64,000 nt of DNA, taken from positions 7,640,520 to 7,704,519 of the forward strand of contig OZ018409.1 of NCBI GenBank assembly GCA_963969595.1. Direction: 5' to 3'. This document shows positions 23,424-36,536 of this stretch, piece by piece (the first letter of the stretch is position 1; each line of letters starts with the position of its first letter). Under the pieces are notes generated by a model. It ran no database searches, was not told where the DNA came from, and was given only the letters and a program-made list of their open reading frames with translations. Source of the stretch: Neckera pumila. Lineage: Eukaryota; Streptophyta; Bryopsida; Hypnales; Neckeraceae. Made by a program: the position numbers and the translations under genes.

Positions 23424-24324
23424 CCTCTAAAGTTCCATGACTAGAAAAGGCTTGAAAATTGCCATCTTTAGTACAAGTATCCAATTTTTGAAAAAAAAAA
23501 ATTTGACACATGTAATTCTAGGATCTTGTAGTATGGTGAATTGAAAATATATGTTAAAAATTTCAAGAATTTCCATTGCGTAGATTGCAAGATATAAGCA
23601 TTCAAATTTACTAAAACCATTTTTTTGGCCTTGTGAAAAGCAGGGCAGCAGCACTTCACAAGCTCACTTTTCAATGAAAAAATGTCCAAAATGATGGTGC
23701 TTCTTCAGATTCTTTTCCTAGACAAGTTGGCCACATGCTTGAAAAATTTCACTTCATTTGGAATTGTACAACATATAGGAAAAAAATAGTAAGTAGATAG
23801 TAGTAGAGAATGATTCAAAATACAGAATTGTCAAGAATTTAATTATAGAATTGAAAAATGCTAATCCCAATGGTAGCAATGTTGTACTAAACAATCTACA
23901 TCCTAGGATTTTATTTTTTTCAAAAAATATTGAAAATTAAATATGATAAAGGACTTCAAAGTTATTTTAGAGTAGAGAATCCATAATTGCCTGCAAACCT
24001 AAAATCTTCATAACTTTTGACTCATTGATCAAAATGAGATGATTCAATGTATATTTAGCTCTAGAAAACCAATTTCAATTTTTTTTTTTGAAAAAAGTGA
24101 ATTTTTCTGATCTGCCTGGACTACCCAGTTACAAAAAAAAGTAATATATTAGGCCATAACTTTTGACTCATATTTCCAAATGTCATGAAATTTGGTGCAT
24201 ATGAAAGATATTCCTTGCCCCTAACTTCTATTAAAATTTCAGCCAAAAATATGGAAATCTCTAGTCGTGCGTACCTGCCCAAAAATTATATACAACCAAA
24301 AAACACACGTTGGTCCTTTAGGGG
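23424..24324. mobile_element. TTAA-family element (subfamily II), 901 bp, with empty site in copy A
   Basis: TTAA lies at 23420-23423 and 24325-24328. The ends CCTCTAAAGTTCC and GGTCCTTTAGGGG are inverted. Copy A has one TTAA at 4487-4490 with the same flanks (AGTAAGTC left, TGGATTTTCAAAATTGC right). It is closely related to 35646-36532. Non-coding. Confidence 0.85.
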
Positions 24325-24786
24325 TTAATGGATTTTCAAAATTGCAACAATCCCAACCAACAACACTTGCACAAAAAAAGAACCCAACAAAGAGCAATGG
24401 ATTACTAAAATTCATGTCCAATAAACATCAATGTGAACCCAACAACAAAAAAAACATTGGCATGCAAATCCAAGGTTTCAAAAATTTGAAGCATGATTTT
24501 TGTCCATGCGATTCTTTACTTGACTAAGCCCATCATCCAAATTCTAAGAATGAGAGCAATAATTGAAATGTCTGCAACAACTGAAATTGGATATAACACT
24601 AAAGAACAAGGAAACTGATAAAAAAAAATCATCGAAGGTTGACACTATCACCTTGCTGCCTTCTACATGTTGGAGATCCTAAGTGCAAATTTGGTATTTT
24701 TAACGGAAGCGACAGTCCAAGTGTTGTAAGCAATTCTTATAGCATTAGATCTCCACAATTATACTAACAAAAAAGTTATTGTACTA

Positions 24787-24812
24787 CTCCCTCCGTCCCA
24801 AAATGATCTTCC
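24787..24812 (+). repeat. Left TIR of the mariner-like element
   Basis: 26 bp identical to the inverse of the right end, preceded by the TA target duplicate. Confidence 0.9.
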
Positions 24813-25876
24813 TGTTAGACAAAATGTCTTGGATTAAGCTCAAAAATAACAATTTTTAAATTCCGTTTTGATTTGTGTATAAACTTTGATGCAACCCTAC
24901 TATCATCAAAATTTGAGTTTTAAATTAATTTTTCAATGAGAGATATAGAGCTTTGAAAATGAGATTTTTGGGCCATTTTTATAGAGCACCGCTAGCCAAT
25001 GGTTTGCTCAGTTCCCGCGGTATCTCAATTTGGCTTCTGTGTTCCCGCCCCAACCACCTGTAGATCCCACGCATGCTTCGCCACGTTGGCTCCAGAGCAT
25101 GGCCCACGGCATTACTCTTGTCCGACTCTTTAGTAACCCACGAGTATTAACTGCATACTTTTAGGATCGGATTCCCTGTGTGTTTTGTCCTTTCCAAAAA
25201 CAGGAATTTCGCAGACTGTACGTGCAGGCAATGTTCATTTGCGTTGCCCCTCCTCCGTCATCGCCCTCACTGCAGACACTCCCCATTGTAGACACTCAAA
25301 ACGCAACTGCCTTCGTAAGTCCAAATGCTTCTATTGTAAGGAAAAAAAAATCAATCTTATGAAACGGAATAACACTCAAAACTAAGAACTCGATTTTTTA
25401 CCTTGAGAAAATCCACTCAGATTCAAGAGACATTCCCAATGAAGGCCTAAATCAAACTGAACATTGAATAACCTTGACATGATCAAACCAAATCCCAAGG
25501 AATTTTTATTCAAATTCAAAAATTAACTTTGAATGAACTTTTGATATCTAATTATAACTGCAACAAGAAGCTAGAATGCGAATGGTCATATTGAGCACCT
25601 ACACTTTCATACAAATTATCAACTCATTGTTTACTCTCCGCCATCAAAAGTTCCAGTTGCTTTTGAAAACTACTCCGTATGCATGTACTTGGAAAACGGT
25701 CAACTACAAATGTGCTCCCTTTGTCCAGAAATAGTTGTTAATTACTCCGAGTAATAATTCTATGTATTCCCTTATTGTCTGAGAATTTGTCGTCGGTCCC
25801 GCAATGTTCAATTTGAGTAGCTGAAAATGTAAGTACTTGGATTGATCACTTTGTCAACTTCGAACAGTTCCACTCC

Positions 25877-26165
25877 GATCAGTACCGCGTTAATTTTGAT
25901 CGGTGCGGCGTTAATTTCTACGGATGCCGTGTCGATCCGTTTGGCTACGAAAAGCATTGATCATGCTTTCAATACCGGTGCTTGACATTGTACAAAATTT
26001 AAATTACACTTCATTCTTTTCACACTGCGTAAACAGATGTTTTCATCAGGTCTCCGTTTGTTGATAAAATCACCGTAAACTCCAATGAGCAGCCACTAAA
26101 CCGGTGCCGCGTCATCATTGAGATCGGTACCGCGTGATCACTGACATCGTTACCGCGTGATCTCA
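25877..26165. repeat. GC-rich short repeats around a GGTACCGCGTGATCA motif
   Basis: Three tandem units of about 23 bp at 26101-26165 (CGGTGCCGCGTCATCA, CGGTACCGCGTGATCA, CGTTACCGCGTGATCT). Two related units are at 25877-25918. They lie in the left arm of the mariner-like element. Function unknown. Confidence 0.6.
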
Positions 26166-27777
26166 CCATTTTTTCAATTCTGATACTAGCTAGATCATTG
26201 ACTGTCATTGCAAGCATCAAAATTAACGCGGTGAGCAAAATCGATTTAAGTCACTGAAGAATCATTAGTATCTATAGGCCACAAACAAGCAGCTAGCCAA
26301 GAGTATTGCCATTATACAATGTGAGTGTATACACGTTCCTTCTTTCAGCATTATTTTGTAGGTTCACGTTTCTGTTATGTCAAGAACGTCTACCTCTCAT
26401 TTCTGTTACTGTGATGAAGTACTATAGAAAAAGATGTTGATAGTTCCTGTGTTGAAATTACTTTCTCTCTCCTTTTTTGGTTTTGTTGCTGTCATAAAGT
26501 GTCTGCTCAAGTTTCATGCTTACTTTAATTTGGTTGCCTTCCTCCATGTACTGCGCCTCATTTATAAATTTTCACTTTTTCAAAATTAAAATGTTCAATG
26601 TGCAAATTAGAGATTGGAGATTGGAGACAGCATTAGTAGGATTGGAAAGAAAGTATTCTTCCTCACAGGTATTTAACCGTTACTTTTGATTATCCTCCCA
26701 TTCGTTTGGTTTGTATATAGATATTCATTCTTTGTTTGAGCAATGAAAACCCTTCCTAACATGATAGAGATGAAGATGTGTATCCCCAAAAATGCTACTT
26801 CTGGCTTATTTTGAGTACTATTATCATACTGGTCAAATTTCTATTATTTCTTGTTGGAAAGTGAAAGGAGGTTCAAACACACCAAAGAACGCAACATTTG
26901 AATATCGTATGCAAAAGTTATGAAGGGTCAAAATTCTCTTTGGTAGATGTTCTAAAATTGTTTCTTCATTATGCATATTGGTTTTTAAATTTTTAAGTTT
27001 TTTTTTTTTAAAACATGGATGTGCATATTGATTTTAGAAATGTACCTAAAGTGATGATGGCAATTTTAGAAAGGATGCAACTTTAGGTGAACCTACTTTG
27101 TAGTTTTCTAAAAAAATTGACCTCAACACCTTTGTAAAATGATTTTAATATATTCTTTTCCAAAACTACTACCTTCAGCTTGAAATCTTTGCCCCTTTGA
27201 AGTTTTTAGTCAATTTATATATGCACTCGGCATGCTAATTTTTTGTTAGTCAGTCAGTCTTGGAAAATTAGAAGAGTCAAGGACAGATTGTTTTTGACAG
27301 TCATTGTTAAGTATAGGAGACAATTTCTGAGTACCAAGGAATTCTCAGGGGTACTAGGATTACTTTTCTTAGTTCATGAATTGATTGAATAAGGAGAGCA
27401 TCTCCAAAGTCACCATTTGTATCTATTGTGCATCTTTATTACAGAGTATTTTTAGACTAGTAAAATTTTGACATTTGATGTTGGTAAATGAAAAGAGGTT
27501 CCAATAAACTAAAGAATGTGACATATAAATACAATTTACAAAAATTTATAAGGATCAAGGTTTTTTTTTATTTGATTCTATTTTTTATTTTTAGATGTTT
27601 TTGATTCTTCAACATTTGTGTATATTGATTTTGGAGATGTACATAGAGTGATGATGGAGTACTTGCTATTGGAATGGTTTTGAAGTTTTTGCTTTGTTTC
27701 ATTGGCAAAGTAACTTGCCTTTAAATTTGCCTTTAACTTGCCTTTTGCTCTCAAATTTTTTTCAATCATCTGTAGGG

Positions 27778-29115
27778 ATGGAAGGAGAATCACAACCCGA
27801 AGCTATTGTACCAGATCAAAAGGCGAACATGACGGAATCAGAACGCCGATCATGTTACGAGTTTTTACTGTCTCAAAGCACCAACGGAACCTTGAAGAAA
27901 GGATCAATTACAGCTGCAGCAAATCGATTCAAATTTACCACTCGAACAATTAGCAATGTCTGGGCAAGGGGGCAAGCATCCATACTAAATGGAAATGACT
28001 TTGCAGATGTTTCTTCTCATATTCGTGGAAATTCGGGACAGAAGAGGAAGGAGATTGATGTATCCGTAGTCAAAGATATTCCATTGAGGCAACGAAAGAA
28101 CATTTGATCTTTGGCATTCGCCATGAATGTCTCCAAGTCAACGCTGCATCGACGTATAAAAGAAGGGAAGCTCTACCGCCATTCAAGTGCGCTGAAACCA
28201 TTCCTCACCGAAGCAAATAAAAAATCTCGGCTTCAATACGCGTTGTCCATGATCGAACCATCATCCTTGAATACGGAATTGCCCACATTCAAGGGTTCAT
28301 TCGATCGTGTTCATATTGATGAGAAATGGTTTTATCTCACTGAAGAAAGCGGTAGCTTCTATTTGGTACCCGATGAAGAAGAGCCACAACGTACTGCTAA
28401 AAGTAAGCGCTTCATTTTGAAGGTGATGTTCCTTGCCGCCGTTGCACGCCCTTGCTTTGATTACTTGGAGAATAAATTTTTCAATGGCAAAATTGGAATA
28501 TATCCTCTTGTATTTCAAGAACCGGCCAAACGATCTAGCAAGAATCGTCCAATTGGTACAATGGAGACTAAGCCAATTGCCGCAATTACAAAGGAGGTCA
28601 CAAAACAAATTTTGATAGAGAAAGTGTTTCCGGACATTAGGTTGGTTTGGCCACGAAGCTCGAGACTGGGACCTGTTGAGGTATTTGTTCAGCAAGATAA
28701 TGCAAAACCACATCCAAGTCCAGATGATCCAATTCTAATTGAAGAGGGCGATAAGGATGGATTTAAAATTCGTTTGGTGTGCCAACCACCAAATAGTCCA
28801 GATACAAATGTATTGGACCTAGGATTTTTTCGAGCCATCCAATTACTACAGCATCAAAAGGCACCTAACGTGATTGATGAGCTAGTCAGTGCAGTAGTTT
28901 CCTCATTCAGTGAGATGGAGAAGGAGAAATTGAATGACGTCTTTCTTTCTCTTCAAAACTGCCTCATTAGTGTCATGAAAGCTCATGGAGGCAACAACTA
29001 CAAGCTCCCTCATATGGGCAAAGCAAGATTAGCAAGATTAGGTCGTCTTCCTATAAATCTAGAATGTCCTGCCGACATTTTACAAGGGGCCCTAGATGCA
29101 ATTTGTGACATGTAG
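27778..29115 (+). pseudogene. Mariner-like DD39D transposase with one in-frame stop
   Basis: The frame starts MEGESQPEA at 27778, just after a plausible 3' splice site (TGTAG), and runs to a stop at 29113-29115. It would span 445 codons. It is broken by TGA at 28105-28107, in the context KNI-stop-SLAFAMN. The N-terminal part has a helix-turn-helix-like region (SITAAANRFKFTTRTISN). The catalytic part has D in VHIDEKWFYL, D in VFVQQDNAKPH, and the third D in NVLDLGFF, 39 residues after the second: the plant DD39D pattern. The broken codon is probably a former CGA (Arg) that became TGA by C-to-T change. Everything else is in frame, so the loss is recent or the protein was read through. It mobilises DNA by cut-and-paste at TA. 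Confidence 0.9.
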
Positions 29116-32100
29116 ATCACGAGAGAGAAAAAGTTATGGCACAATAAGTTAGAATTTTAGTTTGGTAGACATAGAAAAAAAAAAAAAAAAAACTTGAAAT
29201 AATTTTTCTTTTAAATTTGTGTCTTATATATTGTAATTTCATCTATATGTGAACCTTTGATTCATTCCAATATTGATGTAAAGCTTGTGGACAATCTTTT
29301 GGGGGGGGCAACCAACACATTTTCTTGGAGAAAGAGTTTGTAATCAATTCATTTTTATTTCAATTTCTAAAAAATTAAAAAGAAATTCACAAGGTTAAGA
29401 TGTTTTGCTAGAATAATCTCACTATTGAAATTAGTGTGTTGAATTCTACATAAAAGCTACTGACATTGCATTTTTTCCTTTTATTTTGAATCTATTTTTA
29501 CTCTGCAATTTTGTAATGAGTGCAAATTGAGTACGGAGTATGTGTTTATTTATTTTTTAAATGTTGAACTCAATTCTTCAACATAAAAAAAGAAATTCAG
29601 AATCAATAGTGGAATTTTTTAAAGTCCAAAAATCTAGTTAGGCAAGGTTTATAATTTGTTTTCTTCACTTTAAATGCAAATATTTTACAATGTATCCAAT
29701 GAATGTTTTTGAAATTTCTTCTATGCATTTTTTTAGTACTACAATTCCAGATTCTATGGTCAAATATGTAAAGAAGACAATTTTTAAATCTTCAATGTCT
29801 TTTTGTAATAGAAATGACATTTCTAATGGGTTTTGAAGGAAGAAAGCCTCACAATTTCAGGAAACAGCTTGCAAAGTCCCAGAATCCTTGTAGAAGACTC
29901 TTGAGATTCTTAATGAGCTTCTATAACCTCAATTTATGACACGATTTTTTGAACCATTTTTTAAAGATAGGAAATTCAATTAGTTTTTTGAAAATATAAA
30001 TTTCATTTCAATTTCTGCCGGCAAGTAAAAGTAAGGCCATCTTAAGTCCAAGAAGCAATCTAAGGGCCCCCCCCCTAAAAATCACAAAATATGAAATTTT
30101 AAATTTTTTCTCAAAGATTATAATTTATCTATATATAAAACTTTTATTCATTATATTTAGACTAGTGATGAAAAATTTGTGGACAAATTTAACTTTTGGA
30201 CAATATAAGCATCTTTGTGAAAAAATAACTTAAATTCTGATTTTTGAATGCAATTATTATAATTTTTTCAAAATAATTTTTAGAGAAGGTTAGGTTGTAT
30301 AGGTACATTAGGCTCACAATTGCGATTATTGTGTTTCAATTCCATCGTACAGCTATTAACGGTTTAGTTTTTGGCTCAATATTGTACTTACTTTTGTTTT
30401 AAAAAATTTTACTTCCTAAATGCTTGAGGCACCAAATTTTGGTGTCGATAGTACTTTTAAGTTAAAAAAGACCTACCTGTAATATTATTTTTAATAATTC
30501 ATATTTTTAAAAAATTCTTTATGAAGTCTAATTTTAGCATCGAATATTAGAAGGAAACTGCATTGAGGTCAATATAATGTACTTCATGTTCTATTGTTTC
30601 CATCTCAACATTTTTGCACTGGAAATAGGAAATTTTGTGCTTGAAATAAGAGAACACCAAATAGATTGTATTGACTCCAATACAGTTTTCTTGTAGTGAA
30701 ACACTTGATTTTGAAAATGAATGATTATATTTTTCAAAATCAAGTGTTTCACAACAACAAAATTGCATTGGAGTCAACACAATCTAGAGTCAAGGACAAA
30801 AAGATCCATTCTTCATTGAGACGCTTCTTCTCATAGTCAATACTGCATCAAATTTTACAATTAATATACATTCTAAAAACTATGAAAGATAGACAAAAGG
30901 AATTAAGTTTTAAGGCATATCAAATAAAGAGAACTAATAGTAAAAAAAATTTAAAAATAAAAATAAAATCACAATTAAAAGGCTCCAAAAATTGTTATAA
31001 ATCCACCACCAAAGTTCTACCAATTTAAAACCAATCCATTATCAATCTACAAGGGGCTCGTTTGATTTGAAACACTTTCAAATTCCAAAAAGTAACTTAG
31101 AGGCAAATGCGTGTTATTGATGTTGATGAGCATGGCAAATTCTTTATGAATTATAAGTGCAAGATTGTCTTTGGCAAATATTAAAGGATGGTTGGAAAAT
31201 TATTTTAACTTCAAATTTTAATATATTTCTTCCCACGTCCTTAGCTTTTAGAGTATATAATTAGTTCTATATTTGGTGGAGAATTGACTACTTTGGAAAG
31301 GTCCAACTGAGGAATGGACTTTTTAGTCAGCATCCCTATCTATAGATCTTCGCAAGGATCTTGGAGAAAAAATCACATTAGAAATTTATTTGAAAATTTA
31401 TCTTGGCGAGGATCTTGGAGAAAAAATCACATTAGAAAGATATAAAGAACTGGGTCCATGAATGTTATGCCCCTTGAACTTTATGTTTTTTTGGTCATAC
31501 ATTTTCTAGATATGACTTTAGAAAAGAGGATTGAAAGACTTCAAATCACTTTCACAGTTTTAGAACCCTCATGATCAAATATTACAATACTTCAAATATT
31601 ATAATCTTTCAATCTATACATGATGTTGTTGTGTTTGTTTTTTACATAATCTCTAATAATCTAGTGTGAATTTGTATGGTTATTTTTTTTTAAATTGATG
31701 AACCTTGTCAAAATGATGACTTCTTGTTCAATTTAGAGCAAATCCCAAGAAGCTCAATAGAAAGGCCGTGGGAATTTAGGGATCAAAGAATGAAAATGAA
31801 ATACATGTTTTGAAATTATTTTCTTTCAACTTTCTAATGATTTCTTTACTTAAAAAAAAAATAGGCATGCAAAAATTGTAGGTGAAGAACATTGAAAGCA
31901 AAAAAATTTAGTTTGTCAAGGTACAAGAAAGTTCCTTTTTTATTTTTTACATGCAAATATCTTGCAATGTACAAGAACTAAAGTTTTTGGAGTTTCTTCA
32001 ATTCCATTTTGAAATTGTGTAATACAAGATCCTATAGTTAAATAGGGAAAACAAACAATTTTTAATTTTTTGTCTATTGTAGAAGTAGCAATTTTGAGTG

Positions 32101-34626
32101 TACTTAGATGGAAAAAGGGCTTTGGAATTTCAAGAGATAAAAAATCTCCTTCTATAGAAAAGTCAATAATATGATAATGGAAGAATTTATAATATTTCAC
32201 TAGAAATATACTCATGCAATTTAAAAACAAATTGGATGAACAAATATTTTATTCCATCCTACAATCGTAGATAGAGTCATCCAAATATACCATAGCATTG
32301 TTGCACAAAGGTTAGGCTTGTCCATTGCTGTGAGTGCAGCTTTCTTTGTATGTTGTACACTGTGCTGTTGCCACAACCAAATAGAAGTAAATATAATTTT
32401 CTAAAATTTTAATTCATTAAAACTTTGAAATTCCTGATAACTTTCACACCGTAGTATGAGAGGTTGCATTCTTGGTACAAATAGGACATTTTATGCACAA
32501 AGGAGTCGAATGACTTTGTTTTGTGGCACTTGGACATGCAATATTAAAATAACTTAAATGTTTTTTTCAAAATAAAAGATAATTTAATTATTTTTTTGAT
32601 TTAAAAAACCACTCCATATAACTTTCACACCATAGGTCCAAACGCTACAAAACTAGCTTCAATAGAAAGTTTTGTGGACAAAATAGTGCAAGGTTTTGTT
32701 TTGTGGCATTTCAACATGTGATACAAAAGTTATGTTTTTTCCAATATAAAAGATCATTTAATTTGAAAATCTAATTTATAACTTTGAAATTCAGAAACTT
32801 TTACACCATAGGTCCCAATGCCACGAAACAAAGTCCGTGCAACCCTCCTTGTGGGGAGCTTTCTAATGGTATTAAGAATGTAGGCAAAGGGAACTCATAG
32901 TTTCTTAGATTTAAGTCTTAGTCTAGAAAATAAAACAAAACAAATAAAACAAATAAAACAAATAAACAATCTAATTTAAGATTTAGATGTATCATGGTGC
33001 AGAACCCACTTGACTATGTTTTCAAAGTAATTTTTCTTCTTTCTCTTTTTGTGTTTAGAATTTGTTTGACTTTTATAATACCAAGCATCATAAGTATCCT
33101 ATAGATGACTCCCTATGTCCTTTTATTCTAGAATGCCGCCAATGCCACTTTGTGGCGTTTGGATGACATTCCAGGGAGATGTAAAGTGACTGGAAGCACT
33201 TTTCTATCTTCTTCTCCCTTGCTGACCTTTCATGTTGGGTTATGAAGAGTATCCAATTGAATTTGCAGTCTTGCTAGTGTTTGTCTTCATGTAAATGAGA
33301 AGCTATTAAAAAACGGATCACTATTTTAGTGTATTTTGGAAAGTTGTTGCTCCTTGCTTGAAATCAGGAATTTCTCCACAAAAATGATATATTTTGAATT
33401 TGAGCCCAACTAACAAAATAAAGGTAATCTACTCTAGTTTCTACTCCAAATTGAGTTTTGAAAAAATTCGAAATATTGAATACTTTATTGGAATTTGAAC
33501 TTTAGATGTATTCTTAATGTCTATTGCGGAGTATATTCTAATTATGGGCAATTTCATTAAAATGGCGGTATTCCAAATGCCACTTTGACAGTGTGCCATT
33601 TTTACCATCTAGGATAGATATAGATTTCAGACCGGCATTTTTGAACCATACTAGGACAGGTATAGACTTTGTACGTCCGTTTTGTTTTCACGCCATTTTA
33701 AAAAAATATTGCCATTTTAATGAAATTGCTCATAATTATAGAATGACACGGAAATTGAAATTGTACCATGATGTTTGTCATTGTAATATACACACATGGT
33801 GAAAATTTTAAATTTTTGGAAATAATTTTCTATTTGATGTGACTTTTCTTCATTTATTCTTCAAAAGTTCTCAAAAAAATCAATTTCCTACAAAAAATTC
33901 TAAAATTTGAGAAGTAAAGAAAACATTATTTTCATCTCTGACAAATTAAAATAAAGATTTTCAAACAAATCTAATTGCAAAATGGCAACAAATTGAGTGA
34001 TAGGCAATGAGGCTTGAATCAATGGTTATGGATCCGTCATTTAGGGGTTAAGGATTAAGTGTGCAATTGATACCTTGCATAACTATATTTTTTGGCCTTA
34101 CATATGGGTCCATCTAGATTAGTGGCCCATTGAATGCGGTTCTGGTTTTACATTTGAAAATATTGCACATGAAAAGATTTCATCAATACAGCAATGAACC
34201 AACCACAAGGTTGCAATTTTTTTTTCTCTATTGATAACCCTGGCACGCAATTTTTTTTGGATATGGACAATTTCCATTACCTAAAACGCAACCTGAAACG
34301 CAATCCGTAGCAAAAGAACCGTGCATAATTTACATGCTCTGGAGGGGCAAAAGGAAGGAACACCACTCTTCCCCACAAACAAGCAAATGGAATCAAGCAG
34401 ATATTCCCAAGTAACTGATGGACCCACGAAGTCCGTCTCCCAGTTGAAGCTGCAGTGGAGCTTCCAGTCATAAAGTTTTCCTTGTTAACAGGTTCTTTGG
34501 GCCCAGCATCTTTTTGTCATAATGGCCGCAGTGACACAGTTGTCCATTACAGGGGATTCATTTCGCGGGTAGTTTGTCCTAGTCATAGTAGGAAAATCAT
34601 TTTGGGACAAGAAATCAAGGCCAACC
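29116..34626. other. Right part of the mariner-like element: repeat-filled, no gene
   Basis: A poly-A-rich tract follows the transposase. Old TTAA-family segments are recognisable by TATGTAAAG and CAAAGTCCCAG style ends. 30,560-30,780 contains an inverted repeat (CACTTGATTTTGAAAA / TTTTCAAAATCAAGTG) with the loop near 30,720. 32,450-32,970 holds retroposon-like copies ending in AAATAAAAC repeats. 34,200-34,626 is GC-richer subterminal DNA. Confidence 0.5.
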
Positions 34627-34652
34627 GGAAGATCATTTTGGGACGGAGGGAG
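34627..34652 (-). repeat. Right TIR of the mariner-like element
   Basis: Inverse of the left TIR, followed by TA. A second copy of the core ATCATTTTGGGAC lies just inside, at about 34,604-34,616, and could be a subterminal transposase-binding repeat. Confidence 0.9.
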
Positions 34653-34654
34653 TA

Positions 34655-35641
34655 TATTACAGCACCCTAATTACCTCTAAGTTTCCCTAATACTTGTGAT
34701 TATTTAGCATCTTACATCAGCTACATACATTCTTTTAAATTAAAAAATTTTCTTTCTTGTTTCTAAGAACCATATAATTTTCACCAAAAAACATTTAATG
34801 TCACCCTATGATTAATCGTCACATAGATTCCTAATACCTATTAGCAGTGTCCGCTTGAGGATATTTTCATGCTTGTAATTTTTGAAAAGAAAATGAACTT
34901 TAAAAAAGGAAAAAAAAAATAGTCATATTTTTTTCATCTAAAGGGATTTCTAATCAATTAACTAAATCTTCTTGAAACCAATTTCTACAAGAGAGATTGC
35001 AAGAAACACTTGTCTTATTTTGCATCACATATAGCATGCTAATTTGTTTTTTTGGCAAAACTTTTGCATTTTTGCTCCAAATGACTTAGTATTCATAATT
35101 AAATTACTCATGACTATTATACCCTTTGCTAGATTTTTTGCAATTTTCAAAAATATTTACCATTCAAAAATAGCTCCCAATTTTATATTACACTTGCCAA
35201 ATTGGAGGAAGAAGTAGAACTATTTAGTACTCCAAAAACAAGTTTGGAGGTGACATTAGCAGAAGATGGTCTTCTGGTAGATTTGTAGCTACTATCCCAA
35301 GGATATTCTTTAAAAAAATTAATATTACGTGGTATAAAAGTCCACAAAGTGAGCTTCTTTCAGCTTGCTTTTTGAGATATATAAAATATGATTTTGGTGG
35401 TTCTTTTGATAAATACCCATCTGCATAAAGTTTTTTAAATGCCCAATTTTAATTTTATATATCTAATTTTTTTCCTATATTTTACTAATTAAAACATCAA
35501 AATATCTACTTTTTTGAGATTTGGAACTTTTATAGTTCTTCTACTTGGAGAATTTTTCCATGATTTTCCTTTGGTGGTTATCTTCATCTTAAATGTATAT
35601 ACATTGGCCATATTTCTTAAATTGTTTAAAAAAAATTAGTT
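34655..35641. other. Intergenic DNA collinear with 4,956-5,980
   Basis: Contains the left part of the TGATTGCAAG-family element shared with copy A. No gene. Confidence 0.5.
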
Positions 35642-35645
35642 TTAA

Positions 35646-36532
35646 CCCCTAAAGTTCCATGACTATGTAATCACCAAAAATATTCCAAAACTGGCATTTC
35701 TAATACAACTACCAAATTTTTGGAAAAAAACAATTTCTGAAACATGTAACCATGAGATCTTATAGTATGATCTTTTGAAAACATGTGGTAAAAATTTCAA
35801 AAAATTCCACTGTGTGGATCATAAGATATAAGCATTCAAAGTCTTGAAAACCATTTTTTCAATCCTGCAAAAAATCAGGCAGCTGCACTTTGCAAGCTCA
35901 CTTTTCAATGAAAAAATGCCGATAAAGGTGGTGCTTCTTTGAATTCAGTTTTCTAAACAAGTTGTCTATATGCTTGAAAAATTTCACATCATTTGGAATT
36001 GTACAACATATAGGAAAAAAATAGTAAGTAGAAAGAAGTAGAAAATGATTCAAAATACTAAATTGTTAAAAATTTAATCATGGAATTTAAAAATGCCAAT
36101 CCAAATGGTTTTAATGTTGTAATAATCAATCTACATCCTAGGGTTTTAAAATTGAGTTAAATAAACGACTTTAAAGTTTTTTTTAGAGTAGAGAATCCAT
36201 AAGTGCCCCCAAACCAAAAACCTCATAACTTTTGATTTATTGATTGAAATGGAATGACTCAAAGCTTTTTAAGTATATATAAATGTAAAAAACCAATTTC
36301 AAAAAATGATTTTTTCTGACCTACACAAACTGCCCAGTTACAAAAAAAAGTAACATATTAGGTCACAACTTTTGACTTGTATTTTGAAATGTCATGAAAC
36401 TTGGTACACATGAAGATATTCCTCGCCCCCACCTTCTATTAAAATTTTAGCCTCAAATATGGATATTTCTAGTCACATGTACTTGCCCAAAATTTCTATA
36501 CGGCCAAAAAATGCATGTTGGTCCTTTAGAGG
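35646..36532. mobile_element. TTAA-family element (subfamily II), 887 bp
   Basis: Flanked by TTAA at 35642-35645 and 36533-36536. The ends CCCCTAAAGTTCC and GGTCCTTTAGAGG are inverted. Closely related to 23424-24324. It shares its right TTAA with the next element. The empty site in copy A is at 5980-5983. Confidence 0.85.
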
Positions 36533-36536
36533 TTAA

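Larger units (their letters stand above)
24787..34652. mobile_element. Stowaway/mariner-like element, 9.87 kb
   Basis: The terminal repeats begin CTCCCTCCGTCCCAAAAT and are identical for 26 bp at both ends, flanked by TA (24785-24786, 34653-34654). This is the typical plant mariner/Stowaway end. It carries a DD39D transposase gene at 27778-29115. The corresponding place in copy A (about 4,955) is uninterrupted. It is larger than typical plant mariner-like elements because the right half holds old repeats: degraded TTAA-family sequence at about 29,150-29,870 and 31,860-32,170, retroposon-like copies at 32,450-32,970 and a TTAA-family end at 34,040. No second gene was recognised inside. Confidence 0.9.

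Noticed and set aside
28297..28713. 138-codon minus-strand frame
   Set aside because: Antisense shadow of the mariner transposase.
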